From positions 1 to 64,000 of the forward strand of contig CAXUDB010000007.1 of NCBI GenBank assembly GCA_964249755.1: a stretch of DNA of 64,000 nt, read 5' to 3'. Each line of letters starts with the position of its first letter. The first letter of the stretch is position 1. The notes below the pieces were generated by a model. The model searched no databases and was not told the origin of the DNA. It saw only the letters and a list, made by a program, of their open reading frames with translations. Origin of the DNA: Ilyomonas sp964249755 (GTDB taxonomy: Bacteria > Bacteroidota > Bacteroidia > Chitinophagales > Chitinophagaceae). The translations under genes and the position numbers were made by a program. Shown here piece after piece: positions 1-7,509 of the stretch.

Positions 1-281
1 ACAGTACGGAGGCGAGAGACAAAAGAGAAAGCAATCTCATACTATAGTTTGTTACTATGAGGCTGATGTAAACAGAAACGTTGCATCGTTTTAGCCTTTA
101 TTTTCCGTCAATATTTACACCCTGCATTGCGTTTTCTTCACTGCCGCCTGATACATTTATTTGCCTTTGTACTGTTCACTTCTTTGTGAGAGATTGCATC
201 TACAACACTTCAATATCCCGAGGCAGAACAAAAGGGGATCACGAGAACATGGCGGTGAAAAATAATATACTTTCCTTATCG

Positions 282-1394
282 CTACTTCAGCTTTTTCCGC
301 AGCCAGGTTCTCACTGGTTCATCGTACAGCTTTAAGCTTGCATAAGCCAGCACGATCGCTCCCGAAAACGTAAGCAGGGCATATGGCCAAGCCTGCCATA
401 AGGTAATGCCGCTGTGGTTGCTCACCCATGCCACGTAAAAATAAACGAGCACATAATGCGTCATGTATAAGGGATAGGAAAGAGCACCGAGGAAGGTACA
501 GATTCTACTTTCCGTTCCGCTACTTACCCTGCCACCGGCACCGATATATACAACGAGCGGAAACACGATGATGATGCAAAAAGCCTCGTACAAACCGTTC
601 ATCCACAGGTGTTCGGCACCACCTATTCGTGGCATCAACAAAACAGCCGCCACGAGCATGCTGCACCCTGCAAAAGCATGTTTGATATAAGTGGGTTGTG
701 CTGCCCGCGAAAGAAGTAAACCTGCAAAAAACGGGAATATCGTACGCGTAATTCCAATGCTCATGTGTTCGACATTCAGTGTCCAGCCACCGGTAATGTC
801 TCCGTTGGGGTTGGTAACGGCAAAATGCAGAAGCAGGGCACCTGCCAGTACTACAAAAACTGCCAATGCTTTGTTGGATAATCTTCGTAGCCCTAGTGCG
901 TAGAGAAGATTGGCGATGTACTCGAAGAAAAGGGACCAGCCAACACTGTTGAGTGGATGCATTTCCTGCCAGCCGCGTATATCCATTGACAGCGGGATGG
1001 GTAAAATGGTACATCCTATCAGCCAAACGGCGATTAGCTTCCAGAGGGGAATGGTATGAATGAGCGGCCATAGGGTTGAGTCGGTAAAGTAAAAGGTAAG
1101 GGCGCCAAGCGTCATGCCCAATACAACGAGGGGTTGCAGCCGCTCGAAGCGGCGCCGAAGAAAGCCGCCGATGGTTAATTTGTTCCACCTGTCGTCGTAG
1201 GCATAACCAATGACAAAGCCGGACAGGAGAAAGAAAAAATCAACAGCGAGGTAACCGTGATTGACCACATTGTTGAGGTGACTGGTAGAAAGCGGCTCAG
1301 CAAGGTGAAAAAAGACTACGATGATGGCGGCTACGCCGCGAAGTCCATCTAATATAGGATAATGCGGCTTTATGCCCAGTTGGTTATTGTTCAT
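282..1394 (-). CDS. Acyltransferase family 3 membrane protein (OafA/YrhL type)
   Basis: This is a multi-pass membrane O-acyltransferase of about 371 residues; the family moves acyl groups onto sugars of envelope glycans or small molecules. The N-terminus carries the family signature LDGLRGVAAIIVVFFH (about residues 15-30), then FFLLSGFVIGYAY (about 53-65) and the basic RRRFERLQP segment. Ten or so hydrophobic segments run to a basic C-terminus. I start at 1394 (MNNNQLG) rather than 14 codons upstream, because the family motif then sits at its usual distance from the N-terminus. A near-perfect palindrome (1400-1414, arms GCCCAAA/TTTGGGC) lies just upstream of this start and could be an operator. 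The acceptor is unknown. It lies just outside the accessory region that starts at 1422. Confidence 0.85.
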   Translation of the reverse strand: MNNNQLGIKPHYPILDGLRGVAAIIVVFFHLAEPLSTSHLNNVVNHGYLAVDFFFLLSGFVIGYAYDDRWNKLTIGGFLRRRFERLQPLVVLGMTLGALTFYFTDSTLWPLIHTIPLWKLIAVWLIGCTILPIPLSMDIRGWQEMHPLNSVGWSLFFEYIANLLYALGLRRLSNKALAVFVVLAGALLLHFAVTNPNGDITGGWTLNVEHMSIGITRTIFPFFAGLLLSRAAQPTYIKHAFAGCSMLVAAVLLMPRIGGAEHLWMNGLYEAFCIIIVFPLVVYIGAGGRVSSGTESRICTFLGALSYPLYMTHYVLVYFYVAWVSNHSGITLWQAWPYALLTFSGAIVLAYASLKLYDEPVRTWLRKKLK

Positions 1395-1421
1395 GAACAG
1401 CCCAAAATTTGGGCAATATAA

Positions 1422-1545
1422 TGGATGATTTCGCAATCCGTGGTCATCTATTCCACAAGGGGTTGATCAATATAAAGTTGACAATCCGTTATTTTAATGA
1501 TCCCTTCTGCCCGAAAACAATGATTCGGTTAAACGAATTCTTCAG
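1422..1545. repeat. 124-bp direct repeat, left copy
   Basis: This block aligns without gaps to 15260-15383, in the same orientation, with roughly 18 mismatches in 124 bases by hand count (about 85% identity). Both copies start at TGGATGATTTCGCAA and end at AAATTCTTCAG or its variant. The identity stops exactly where the attC-like half site begins (1545). No convincing gene is visible in it; one reading frame keeps a TGA stop at the same place in both copies. The two copies bracket the whole accessory region. Confidence 0.8.
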
Positions 1546-1571
1546 CTATGGCAGCAAGCATGTGTTAGGCG
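1545..1571. repeat. attC-like half site A
   Basis: These 27 bases, ending in GTGTTAGGCG, are identical to the right end of site D (4467-4493). Only the right arm of the palindrome is present; the left arm is replaced by the end of the 124-bp repeat. It lies 7 bases from the stop of the DinB-like gene, which is where the recombination site of a minus-oriented cassette should be. Confidence 0.6.
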
Positions 1572-1578
1572 CTGCCAT

Positions 1579-2097
1579 TTACTTCGCTTGCCGGCGTAAT
1601 ATATTTATTTGTCCTCTATGGTTAACTTCATGAGTAAATACATGAAACCATTTGAAATAATTATTGATTTTATTGTCCCCGAAAGAGGTCTGCTCGTCAA
1701 GCCATTGGTCGTCACGACTAGCTAATTCTGCGAGTGTGTTTGCCCTTACTTGTTCCAATTTGCTTAAGTAATAGTTTACATCATGTCCATTAATTTCTTG
1801 TCTCGCCTTTTCGCCTAAAGCAAGAGCGGTGCCCCATTCATACTTCTCATCCTCATTCAATTGACGATTATAGAAAGTAGCTGCTTGATATCCTACTTCA
1901 GCGGCTGCGATGTGTAATAAAAGTGAACCTATTGAATTGCCTGTTGCCTTATTCAAATAGTCAATTTCACCTATTGTTAAGTCTTTAACGGCGGAAAGGG
2001 TAGTATGTCGAACATAGTTCATCATTGAGACAAGTCGAGCTATCTGCGGAGTAAAACCCGAAATGTCACTGATTAAATAGAGGCTTTGCTTGTCCAT
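1579..2097 (-). CDS. DinB family protein
   Basis: This 172-residue protein belongs to the DinB/YfiT four-helix metalloprotein fold, whose members bind a divalent metal and include thiol transferases; the substrate here is unknown. The expected metal ligands are visible: H62 in LLLHIAAAE, and the C-terminal HEVNHRGQI block with H156 and H160. Length is normal for the family. It is flanked by attC-like sites A (downstream) and B (upstream) and shares orientation with most neighbouring cassette genes. No promoter was recognised, so it may depend on read-through. DinB proteins are often described as damage- or stress-associated, but nothing in the sequence fixes a specific role. Confidence 0.85.
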   Translation of the reverse strand: MDKQSLYLISDISGFTPQIARLVSMMNYVRHTTLSAVKDLTIGEIDYLNKATGNSIGSLLLHIAAAEVGYQAATFYNRQLNEDEKYEWGTALALGEKARQEINGHDVNYYLSKLEQVRANTLAELASRDDQWLDEQTSFGDNKINNYFKWFHVFTHEVNHRGQINILRRQAK

Positions 2098-2126
2098 GAA
2101 TATTAGTGATTAATGCTTATGGTTGC

Positions 2127-2267
2127 GCCTAACGTCCGACTGCTTGCTGAAGTAGTAGCGGCAATAACGAACGGTCAGCTCAGATATAGTTCTATCGTTT
2201 ACTAGAATTAGCGCTGCTATATGGCTTCCTTCAGCAGCTATTTTGGCAAGCAAATGTTGTGCGTTCG
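2127..2267. repeat. attC-like site B
   Basis: This site of about 141 bp runs from GCCTAAC (2127-2133) to GTTGTGCGTTCG (2256-2267). Outer arms pair imperfectly (TGCTTGC near 2141 with GCAAGCA near 2247, and CTGAAG with CTTCAG). The interior shares TATCGTTT..TAGAATTA...CTGCTA with site D. It lies between the start of the DinB gene and the stop of the macro-domain gene. Confidence 0.65.
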
Positions 2268-2294
2268 CTTTTTGTCGGCGGACAAACTAATGTT

Positions 2295-2894
2295 CTAATG
2301 TGTCCATATCATTCCCTGTGGATTAATGTTCCAATGATACTTCTGCGCTTCTCCGAAAGTCGCAAAGTTCATTCGCTGTCCAAGTATGTTTTCTTTGTAC
2401 GCTTGAAACATTTGTCTGGCAGCTATCATTGGTTGCATGCGTCCAACTCCTGTACAAAGTCCCGGAATAGCCACTGATGATATCCGGTCGTCACTTGTTG
2501 CATTAATAAGAATTGCTTTCATTGCCAAATAGGCATTAACCGAAGTGTCAATGTTGAAGTTTGTTGGAATGCGCATTGTCGGCGCCGATATTAAGAATGG
2601 AACGTCTTGGTCGCCAGTTTCAATCATAATGGTTTGTCCAACCAATAGTTCTCCTTCCGGCAACTCTTTGATTTGCTTTTTCAGTTTCTTTTCTAAATCC
2701 CAGCCAAACCTTTTGGATAAAGCGTAATCAAGTCCGCCGTCCATAAAACCAAACGAGTTTGCAGGGCTTACAACAGCATCAAATTTAATTTTTGTGATGT
2801 CTCCTTCAACTATGCTCATGTTTTCTTCTTGTCCAAAGAAGTCTGTCCAAGCATCTAAAAGTTTTCCTGCAAGTCCGACTAAAATTATTTTCAT
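2295..2894 (-). CDS. Macro-domain protein
   Basis: This is a 199-residue macro-domain protein; the fold binds ADP-ribose and its derivatives, and some members remove ADP-ribose from proteins or nucleic acids. Visible motifs are GDIT (31-34), the loop SPANSFGFMDGGLDYAL (43-59) and PGLCTGVGRM (144-153), which in the family surround the ADP-ribose pyrophosphate. I place the start at 2894 (MKIILVG), ten codons inside the longest frame, because the first beta strand then begins at residue 2. It sits alone between attC-like sites B and C, as in a single-gene cassette. Whether it is a hydrolase or only a binder cannot be read from the sequence; the SPANS..MDGG layout suggests an intact ligand pocket. 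Confidence 0.85.
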   Translation of the reverse strand: MKIILVGLAGKLLDAWTDFFGQEENMSIVEGDITKIKFDAVVSPANSFGFMDGGLDYALSKRFGWDLEKKLKKQIKELPEGELLVGQTIMIETGDQDVPFLISAPTMRIPTNFNIDTSVNAYLAMKAILINATSDDRISSVAIPGLCTGVGRMQPMIAARQMFQAYKENILGQRMNFATFGEAQKYHWNINPQGMIWTH

Positions 2895-2921
2895 GTCTCG
2901 TGATATCTGTCTCACGTGACC

Positions 2922-3058
2922 CATAACGAACAGGGCTTGCTGCTATGTTGGCAATAGTATTCCATCAGCCGGATTACTTACTAAAGATAAATAAAATTAC
3001 AAATGATGAAGTTTGAGGTGTCAGTCAGCATAGCAGAAAGCCTATTGTTGTGCGTTCG
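2922..3058. repeat. attC-like site C
   Basis: This site of about 137 bp runs from CATAACG (2922-2928) to GTTGTGCGTTCG (3047-3058), the same right end as site B. Arms GGCTTGCTGCTATG (2934-2947) and CATAGCAGAAAGCC (3029-3042) pair at 13 of 14 positions. It overlaps the 3' end of the HxlR-type gene. Confidence 0.7.
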
Positions 3059-3410
3059 TACTATTTTTTCTTTTTTCTCTTTTCATTTGTTTGTCGCCCC
3101 ACTCCTTAAGATAACTGATGAATGGCATCAATTCTTGTCCAATTTTTGTCAATGAATATTCCACTTTGGGAGGCACTTCATGATACACTTTCCGGCTGAT
3201 TAAATTATCTGTTTCTAATTCTCTTAGTGTTTGTGTCAGCATTTTAGTTGTAATGTCGGGTAACGTCCTGCTTAGTTCCCCGTAACGTAAAATTGTATGT
3301 TCGTGCAGATACCATAAAAGTCGGCCTTTATATTTTCCTCCGATACGTTTAAACGCATAATCAACAGAACAGGTAGTAGCAGCAGGACATTCTTTTTTTT
3401 TATTTTTCAT
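3042..3410 (-). CDS. HxlR family transcriptional regulator
   Basis: This 122-residue winged-helix repressor of the HxlR type carries C8 and C14 near the N-terminus (ECPAATTC), followed by the typical AFKRIGGKYKGRLLWYL helix and a recognition region around TTKMLTQTLRELE. Family members respond to electrophiles or redox signals, often through the N-terminal cysteine, and usually control a divergent oxidoreductase gene. Here the SDR gene at 3531 is divergent, and the 120-bp gap holds a promoter with an inverted repeat. The last codons and stop lie inside attC-like site C, so the final residues (about TNAQQ) are encoded by recombination-site DNA. The bulk of the domain is intact. Confidence 0.88.
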   Translation of the reverse strand: MKNKKKECPAATTCSVDYAFKRIGGKYKGRLLWYLHEHTILRYGELSRTLPDITTKMLTQTLRELETDNLISRKVYHEVPPKVEYSLTKIGQELMPFISYLKEWGDKQMKREKRKNSTNAQQ

Positions 3411-3465
3411 TTTAACTCATTGATAATCAATATTACATACTTTTTAGTAGGTAAGATACAAATAA

Positions 3466-3504
3466 GTACATACTTGTCAAAGGTATGTATATACTTTAGC
3501 TTTG
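3466..3504 (+). promoter_or_regulatory. Promoter and putative HxlR operator for the SDR gene
   Basis: A Bacteroidota-type promoter is visible: TTG at 3474-3476, a 20-base spacer, then TAGCTTTG (3497-3504), a full match to TAnnTTTG. An inverted repeat GTACATAC (3466-3473) / GTATGTAT (3483-3490) sits between and over the two elements, matching at 7 of 8 positions. Its place is right for repression of the SDR gene by the divergent HxlR protein; the regulator-site link is inferred. Confidence 0.65.
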
Positions 3505-3530
3505 TTCTTCATTAAAAAAAATAAATAGAA

Positions 3531-4283
3531 ATGGACTTACAATTAAAAGACAAAGTAGCAGTAGTGACAGGTGCCTCAAAAGGAATTGGTGCAGGAATAG
3601 CAAAGGCATTTGCAAAGGCAGGTGCAAAAGTGATTATCAATTATGCGTCGGGTAAAGAAGGTGCAGATAAAGTTGTCAATGAGATTACACAAAATGGCGG
3701 TACTGCCATTGCTGTTCAGTGCGATGTTACAAAATCAGCAGATGTAAAAAGGCTTTTTGAGGAAACAAAAAAGGCTTTTGGGACATTGGATATTCTGGTG
3801 AATAATGCGGGTGTTTTCAAATTTGAACCAGTAGAAGCCGTTACAGAAGAAAGCTTTCATTTACAATATAATACTCACGTTTTGGGCAATTTATTGTGTT
3901 CCCAAAAAGCAGTTGAAATGTTTGGTGACCGTGGCGGAAGTATTATAAACATTAGTTCTACAGTGAGTATAAACCCGATGCCTGGTCTTATTATATATAG
4001 TTCAGCAAAAGCGGCTATTGATACTTTTACAAAAGTATTATCAAAAGAATTGGGAGGAAGAAAAATACGGATAAATACCATTGCACCAGGTGTTACAGAT
4101 ACAGAAGGAAATCATACCGCTGGTATAATTGGTGGCGAATTAGAGAAGCAAATGGTTTCGATGACACCTTTGGGTCGCGTGGGTCAGCCGGAAGATATTG
4201 CAAAAGTTGCCGTTTTTCTGGCTTCTGATGCTTCAGGTTGGGTAACAGGCGAAAGAATTACGGTTGCGGGTGGTTTGTTGTAG
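3531..4283 (+). CDS. SDR family NAD(P)-dependent oxidoreductase
   Basis: This is a classical short-chain dehydrogenase/reductase of 250 residues, related in outline to 3-oxoacyl-ACP reductases. The cofactor motif TGASKGIG is at 13-20, NNAG at 91-94, the catalytic serine in NISS (about 142) and YSSAK (Y156, K160) at the active site. The C-terminal part PLGRVGQPEDIAKVAVFLASDASGWVTG is typical of tetrameric SDRs. The substrate is not predictable. It is the only gene of the array on the plus strand and is divergent from the HxlR repressor, so the two probably travel as one cassette. The promoter at 3474-3504 ends 26 bases before the start codon. Confidence 0.9.
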   Translation: MDLQLKDKVAVVTGASKGIGAGIAKAFAKAGAKVIINYASGKEGADKVVNEITQNGGTAIAVQCDVTKSADVKRLFEETKKAFGTLDILVNNAGVFKFEPVEAVTEESFHLQYNTHVLGNLLCSQKAVEMFGDRGGSIINISSTVSINPMPGLIIYSSAKAAIDTFTKVLSKELGGRKIRINTIAPGVTDTEGNHTAGIIGGELEKQMVSMTPLGRVGQPEDIAKVAVFLASDASGWVTGERITVAGGLL

Positions 4284-4360
4284 CTGTTCTAGAATTGGTC
4301 AAAAAGTGCTGTCTGTCAAGGGCGGCATTTTTTGTTTGCGGGGTTATCATTCCGTATGAC

Positions 4361-4493
4361 GCACAACGGTTCGCTGCTTGCTAATAGCGGGCAACAGAGC
4401 GGTGTCAGCCTGGATAAAAATATATCGTTTCATAGAATTACTACTGCTAACTGAGAGACGTCAGCTGCTATGGCAGCAAGCATGTGTTAGGCG
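4361..4493. repeat. attC-like site D
   Basis: This site of about 133 bp runs from GCACAAC (4361-4367) to GTTAGGCG (4486-4493). The outer arms (GCTGCTTGC near 4373 and CAGCAAGC near 4474) are imperfectly complementary. The interior holds AGAATTACTACTGCT (4434-4448), identical to site F, and the last 27 bases equal half site A. It lies between the SDR stop and the stop of the next minus-strand gene. Confidence 0.72.
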
Positions 4494-4497
4494 ATGT

Positions 4498-4968
4498 TCA
4501 TCTTTTATAAACTGAATTCTTTTTATAATAATAGTTACTCTCAACTTCAAAACTTTTTATTGTCGATAAAGGGAAGTTTATGTTCCTTAAACTGAATTCT
4601 TCTTTCGAAGCAGGGATCTGTAACTTCTTATCAAAAGCCTGATATTTAATCGTTGCTATTATAACAGTGTCATTTGTCAAACTAGGAAGAATCTTTGTCA
4701 AAAGATAAACGCTATCGTTACCCTTGTTTGTTACAAACAACGGATACATTTTTGAAGAATCTTTGATAAAACGATAATCACCCTCATAAAGTTTCAATTG
4801 AATTACTGTGTCAGTAAAATCATTTGCGCTTAATGAAATCTTACTTACGGGATAAAAATCTAACGAGTCAATTGTAACAGTATGACCAGGCACCTTCATA
4901 CATACAAATGATAAATCTATTATTAAAAAACAAAAAAGTAATGTCCAGATGAAATAAACTGATTTCAT
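4498..4968 (-). CDS. Hypothetical membrane-anchored or exported protein
   Basis: I do not recognise this 156-residue protein. It starts best at 4968 (MKSVYFIW), giving a hydrophobic segment at about residues 3-23 that reads as an uncleaved signal anchor or signal peptide, followed by a charged, beta-rich domain (TVTIDSLDFYPVSKISL, DTVIQLKLYEGDYRF). The upstream 12 codons of the longer frame include charged residues that would spoil the export signal. The stop codon lies five bases from the core of attC-like site D, and site E begins about 45 bases upstream of the start, so it fills one cassette alone. It is AT-rich like the other cassette genes. Confidence 0.6.
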   Translation of the reverse strand: MKSVYFIWTLLFCFLIIDLSFVCMKVPGHTVTIDSLDFYPVSKISLSANDFTDTVIQLKLYEGDYRFIKDSSKMYPLFVTNKGNDSVYLLTKILPSLTNDTVIIATIKYQAFDKKLQIPASKEEFSLRNINFPLSTIKSFEVESNYYYKKNSVYKR

Positions 4969-5012
4969 AGTTAGTTCACTTCTTTTATAATCAGGTGGTG
5001 TCATGCAATATC

Positions 5013-5209
5013 GCCTAACGATGAAGCATCTGTGAAGGCAAGGTAACTGCGATTCGTAAGCCGGTACAAATACTTAATGAAAAACTGGAGTTGAAGATAA
5101 ATACAGATGTTGAATAGCGTTGGGTCTGCCTGAACAAAAGAGGATAAGAGTTATTACTGCTCAAATACTGCCTGTCAGCCATGCTTTTACTAATGCCGTT
5201 GTTGTAGGC
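5013..5209. repeat. attC-like site E
   Basis: This site of about 197 bp runs from GCCTAAC (5013-5019) to GTTGTAGGC (5201-5209). The reverse complement of the right end aligns with the left end over about 30 bases (shared GCCTA, GCAT, GT.AA.GCA.GG). The interior has AGAGTTATTACTGCT (5147-5161), a variant of the motif in D and F, and a GTAAGCCGGTACAAAT stretch also found in site G. Confidence 0.6.
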
Positions 5210-5214
5210 AGTAC

Positions 5215-5794
5215 TTATTTAATACTTGTAAGTGCCTCTATATCTTTAGAAAACTCATCATACTGTTTACGAACTTCATCAATAAAAACGGGTGATAGCG
5301 TACCCTGTTTTTTATGATGGTCAGCCAGTCGTTCAAAATTGTTTTTCAAAATTTTTGCTTATTGTAAAGTAAGCTCATAGTGTTTACCGGATGCTTCGAG
5401 TGAATTGCATCGAAAAATGATGGAATTGATTTTAGAATCTATTCTCTCATATTGTTCAGACAAATCCGAGTAATTTTTATTGCCTTGTTTAATGTCAATA
5501 AAAAAATTGTCGGCTGCACTTTGGAAGTCTACAACCATTCCATCTAAAATCGAATCATATGCGGATGTATTATTTGTTTTTTGCGAAGTGTATGCCCAAA
5601 CGGAAATTCCGAAAACTGTAATTAGTGTCGTTAGGAGTAAAAAAAGTCTAATTAATTTATAAGCCTTGGTCAGTCTGAAGGGTAAGTAAAAATTTTGCTC
5701 TTATGAAATCTCTGAATAAAAATAAAAAGACGGCGAAAGACAATCCTGCAAGTCCTGCAATCTTTCCAAAAGTTTCAAAGGTAGATGCTTCCAT
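5215..5794 (-). pseudogene. Broken membrane-protein gene in a cassette
   Basis: Reading from ATG at 5794, the first 45 codons encode a short N-terminus (MEASTFETFGKIAGLAG) and one hydrophobic segment (LSFAVFLFLFRDFIRAK), then stop at 5657-5659. The reading continues sensibly in a frame offset by one base from about 5680: LTKAYKLIRLFLLL and a second hydrophobic segment (TTLITVFGISVWAY), then a soluble helical region. An in-frame TAA (5359-5361) interrupts it before the final QFERLAD-type helices, which end at 5215-5217. The total span is 580 bases, not a multiple of three. I interpret it as one roughly 190-residue two-segment membrane protein carrying a frameshift and a nonsense change. Two or three genuine small ORFs are a less likely alternative. 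Confidence 0.6.
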
Positions 5795-5812
5795 AAGTTG
5801 TGTCTTAGTAAT

Positions 5813-6013
5813 GCCTACAACGTCCCGGTATGGCTCACAGACGGGATGATAGCATTCCGTCACGCCCGAACCGAAGCTAAATTAATAATTAATTGCTGAT
5901 GTTTATTTCTAATGTTTAATAATGCTACGTCAGGATGGAACTGAAGTTAAAAAGAATTACTACTGCTGATGCTGTGTCATGGCTGCCCCGCTTGCAGCAA
6001 TACTTTTGTTGGC
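5813..6013. repeat. attC-like site F
   Basis: This site of about 200 bp runs from GCCTACAAC (5813-5821) to GTTGGC (6008-6013). It carries AGAATTACTACTGCT (5953-5967), identical to site D over 15 bases. Arm pairing is weaker than in C, D or E, so the exact ends are uncertain. It separates the broken membrane-protein gene from the hydrolase gene. Confidence 0.5.
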
Positions 6014-6062
6014 AGTAGTTGTATTTTTTACTTTATTCTGATATTGTAAATTCTTTATGAAG

Positions 6063-6611
6063 CTACCTTAATGATTTAATATCTTGTTCCACAATGGACA
6101 AGTCGTTATTGAGTTGATGTCCACCACTTTTTATTTCACGAAAAGTCGCTTGAGTAACTTTCTGCTTATAATGGTCAAGGTGAGAAAAAGGTGCTTCTTC
6201 ATCATCTTTGCAATGATAGAAGAAAAGCGGTACTTCGTTGGGTAGCTTGTCGGCAAAATCCTCTTGCAGTTTTAAACCTGTTTTCCAATCTTCATTTCCA
6301 CTCCAAAATGGTGTAGAAATAAGAAAAATGCCCTTGATCTTTTTGGCTACAGAATTTTCAGAAAGATATTTCAACAGCATTGAAGCACCCAATGAATGCG
6401 CAACTATAATCGCATCTTTTTCAGTCCGCAAAATATTTTGGGCAATTTGCTGTGTCCACCCAAAATCAGGTGCCGATTCATCAGATTGTAATTTGGGATA
6501 GTCTATATTGTACGTCTCTCCCAAATTTTCTTGTAAAGAGCTTACCAATGCTTTGTCGGCTTCATAACCTCCGTCACCTCCTCCTGCAATAAATATTATT
6601 TGCCTGGTCAT
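6063..6611 (-). CDS. Alpha/beta hydrolase, RBBP9/YdeN-like
   Basis: This is a compact serine hydrolase of 182 residues. From the chosen start (6611, MTRQIIFIAGGGDGG) the first strand leads into a glycine-rich oxyanion loop. The nucleophile elbow is AHSLGAS (S73), the acidic residue is in KDDEE (about 136-137), and the catalytic histidine is in SGGHQLN (H165). Length and layout match the YdeN/RBBP9 group of small esterase-like proteins with unknown natural substrate. The longer frame would add 51 residues reaching towards attC-like site G with no family match, so I reject it. It forms a single-gene cassette between sites F and G. Confidence 0.82.
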   Translation of the reverse strand: MTRQIIFIAGGGDGGYEADKALVSSLQENLGETYNIDYPKLQSDESAPDFGWTQQIAQNILRTEKDAIIVAHSLGASMLLKYLSENSVAKKIKGIFLISTPFWSGNEDWKTGLKLQEDFADKLPNEVPLFFYHCKDDEEAPFSHLDHYKQKVTQATFREIKSGGHQLNNDLSIVEQDIKSLR

Positions 6612-6667
6612 ATGGAAAACCGTTTTTCTATATGAATTTAGTTTTTTGCTTACGATTTTACAATTAC

Positions 6668-6864
6668 CGCTAACGAACGAGTAATTGCGATGGGCTGGCA
6701 TTAGCAAACTGTCAGCCTGGTACAAATGCTGAATTAAAATAACAAAGTTGAAATTAGGAGACACAAGTTAAATGGCAAAAGCCAGGCTTGAACAGTGACT
6801 GAGAAAAGTACAAAAGATGAGTACTTAACGGCAAGCCAACCTATTGCAAATACCATTGTTATCG
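6668..6864. repeat. attC-like site G
   Basis: This site of about 197 bp runs from CGCTAAC (6668-6674) to GTTATCG (6858-6864). Arms ATTGCGATGGGCTGGC (6684-6699) and GCCAACCTATTGCAAA (6835-6850) pair at about 12 of 16 positions, and an inner pair AGCCTGG/CCAGGCT is perfect. It shares a GTACAAAT..T.AAT.AAAA stretch with site E. It lies between the hydrolase and reductase genes. Confidence 0.62.
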
Positions 6865-6912
6865 GCTGCCTTTTTCGTCCTCCCGTATGGTGTCCGTTAA
6901 TATTTTGTTCTA

Positions 6913-7485
6913 TTACTCTTTCTTTGATCTGTAACTCAATACAGTTTTGCCACCAGGATATAACTTTGCTTGTATAGGGGAAAATTTCAGTATTCCGTTA
7001 AGGGAATGAAAAATAGTCATACCGTTGCTGATAGCTGTTGGATTCACAATAAAATGATACTCGTCAATAAGCCCTTCTTTTATTAGTGATGAAACAAAAC
7101 CTGCACCCCCAAAAACAAGAATATCGTTACCGTTTTGTTTTTTTAAGTTGGAAATTTCTTCTGCTAGATTTCCTTTGGCTAAGATAGTGTTGTTCCAAGC
7201 TGATTTGTCAAGTGTTTTGGTGAAAACAACTTTTGAGATATCAGCTATCTTTTTCGCAAATGGGGTATTGGGATTCTTCTCCGCTGCATTCTCCCAGCCT
7301 GTTATCCAGCCGTCTGTCACCAATTTTCTGCCAAGCAAAAGGGTATCTGAAGAATCAATAAGTGAATTCATAAAAGCGATAAGTTCGTCATCCGGATTCC
7401 AGGTCATCCAATCTTTTTCTCCTCCGTTTGACTGGGCAACATATCCGTTAATGGTCATTTGCATTTGTAATTTTACTTTTCTCAT
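6913..7485 (-). CDS. RibD C-terminal/dihydrofolate reductase-family protein
   Basis: This 190-residue protein belongs to the DHFR/RibD-C fold of NAD(P)H-dependent reductases. The N-terminal QMQMTINGYVAQSNGG strand and loop, the LLLGRKLVTDGW segment, DILVFGGAGFVSSLIKEGLIDEYHFIVNPTAI and the C-terminal GKTVLSY strand are all family features. The start at 7485 (MRKVKLQMQ) is preferred over 7518, which would add 11 residues before the first strand. Members of this group are commonly annotated only as dihydrofolate reductase family and most have no proven substrate. It occupies the rightmost cassette, between site G and the weaker site H, facing the same way as the other cassette genes. Confidence 0.85.
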   Translation of the reverse strand: MRKVKLQMQMTINGYVAQSNGGEKDWMTWNPDDELIAFMNSLIDSSDTLLLGRKLVTDGWITGWENAAEKNPNTPFAKKIADISKVVFTKTLDKSAWNNTILAKGNLAEEISNLKKQNGNDILVFGGAGFVSSLIKEGLIDEYHFIVNPTAISNGMTIFHSLNGILKFSPIQAKLYPGGKTVLSYRSKKE

Positions 7486-7509
7486 CTTTTTTTCAAAAAT
7501 AGTTTGATT

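Noticed and set aside
1..281. Forward open frame near the left edge (81-335)
   Set aside because: It has no protein-like composition, overlaps the end of the acyltransferase gene and no ribosome-binding site is visible.
5120..5317. Forward open frame in attC-like site E
   Set aside because: It lies in the recombination-site-like palindrome and overlaps the decayed gene on the other strand.
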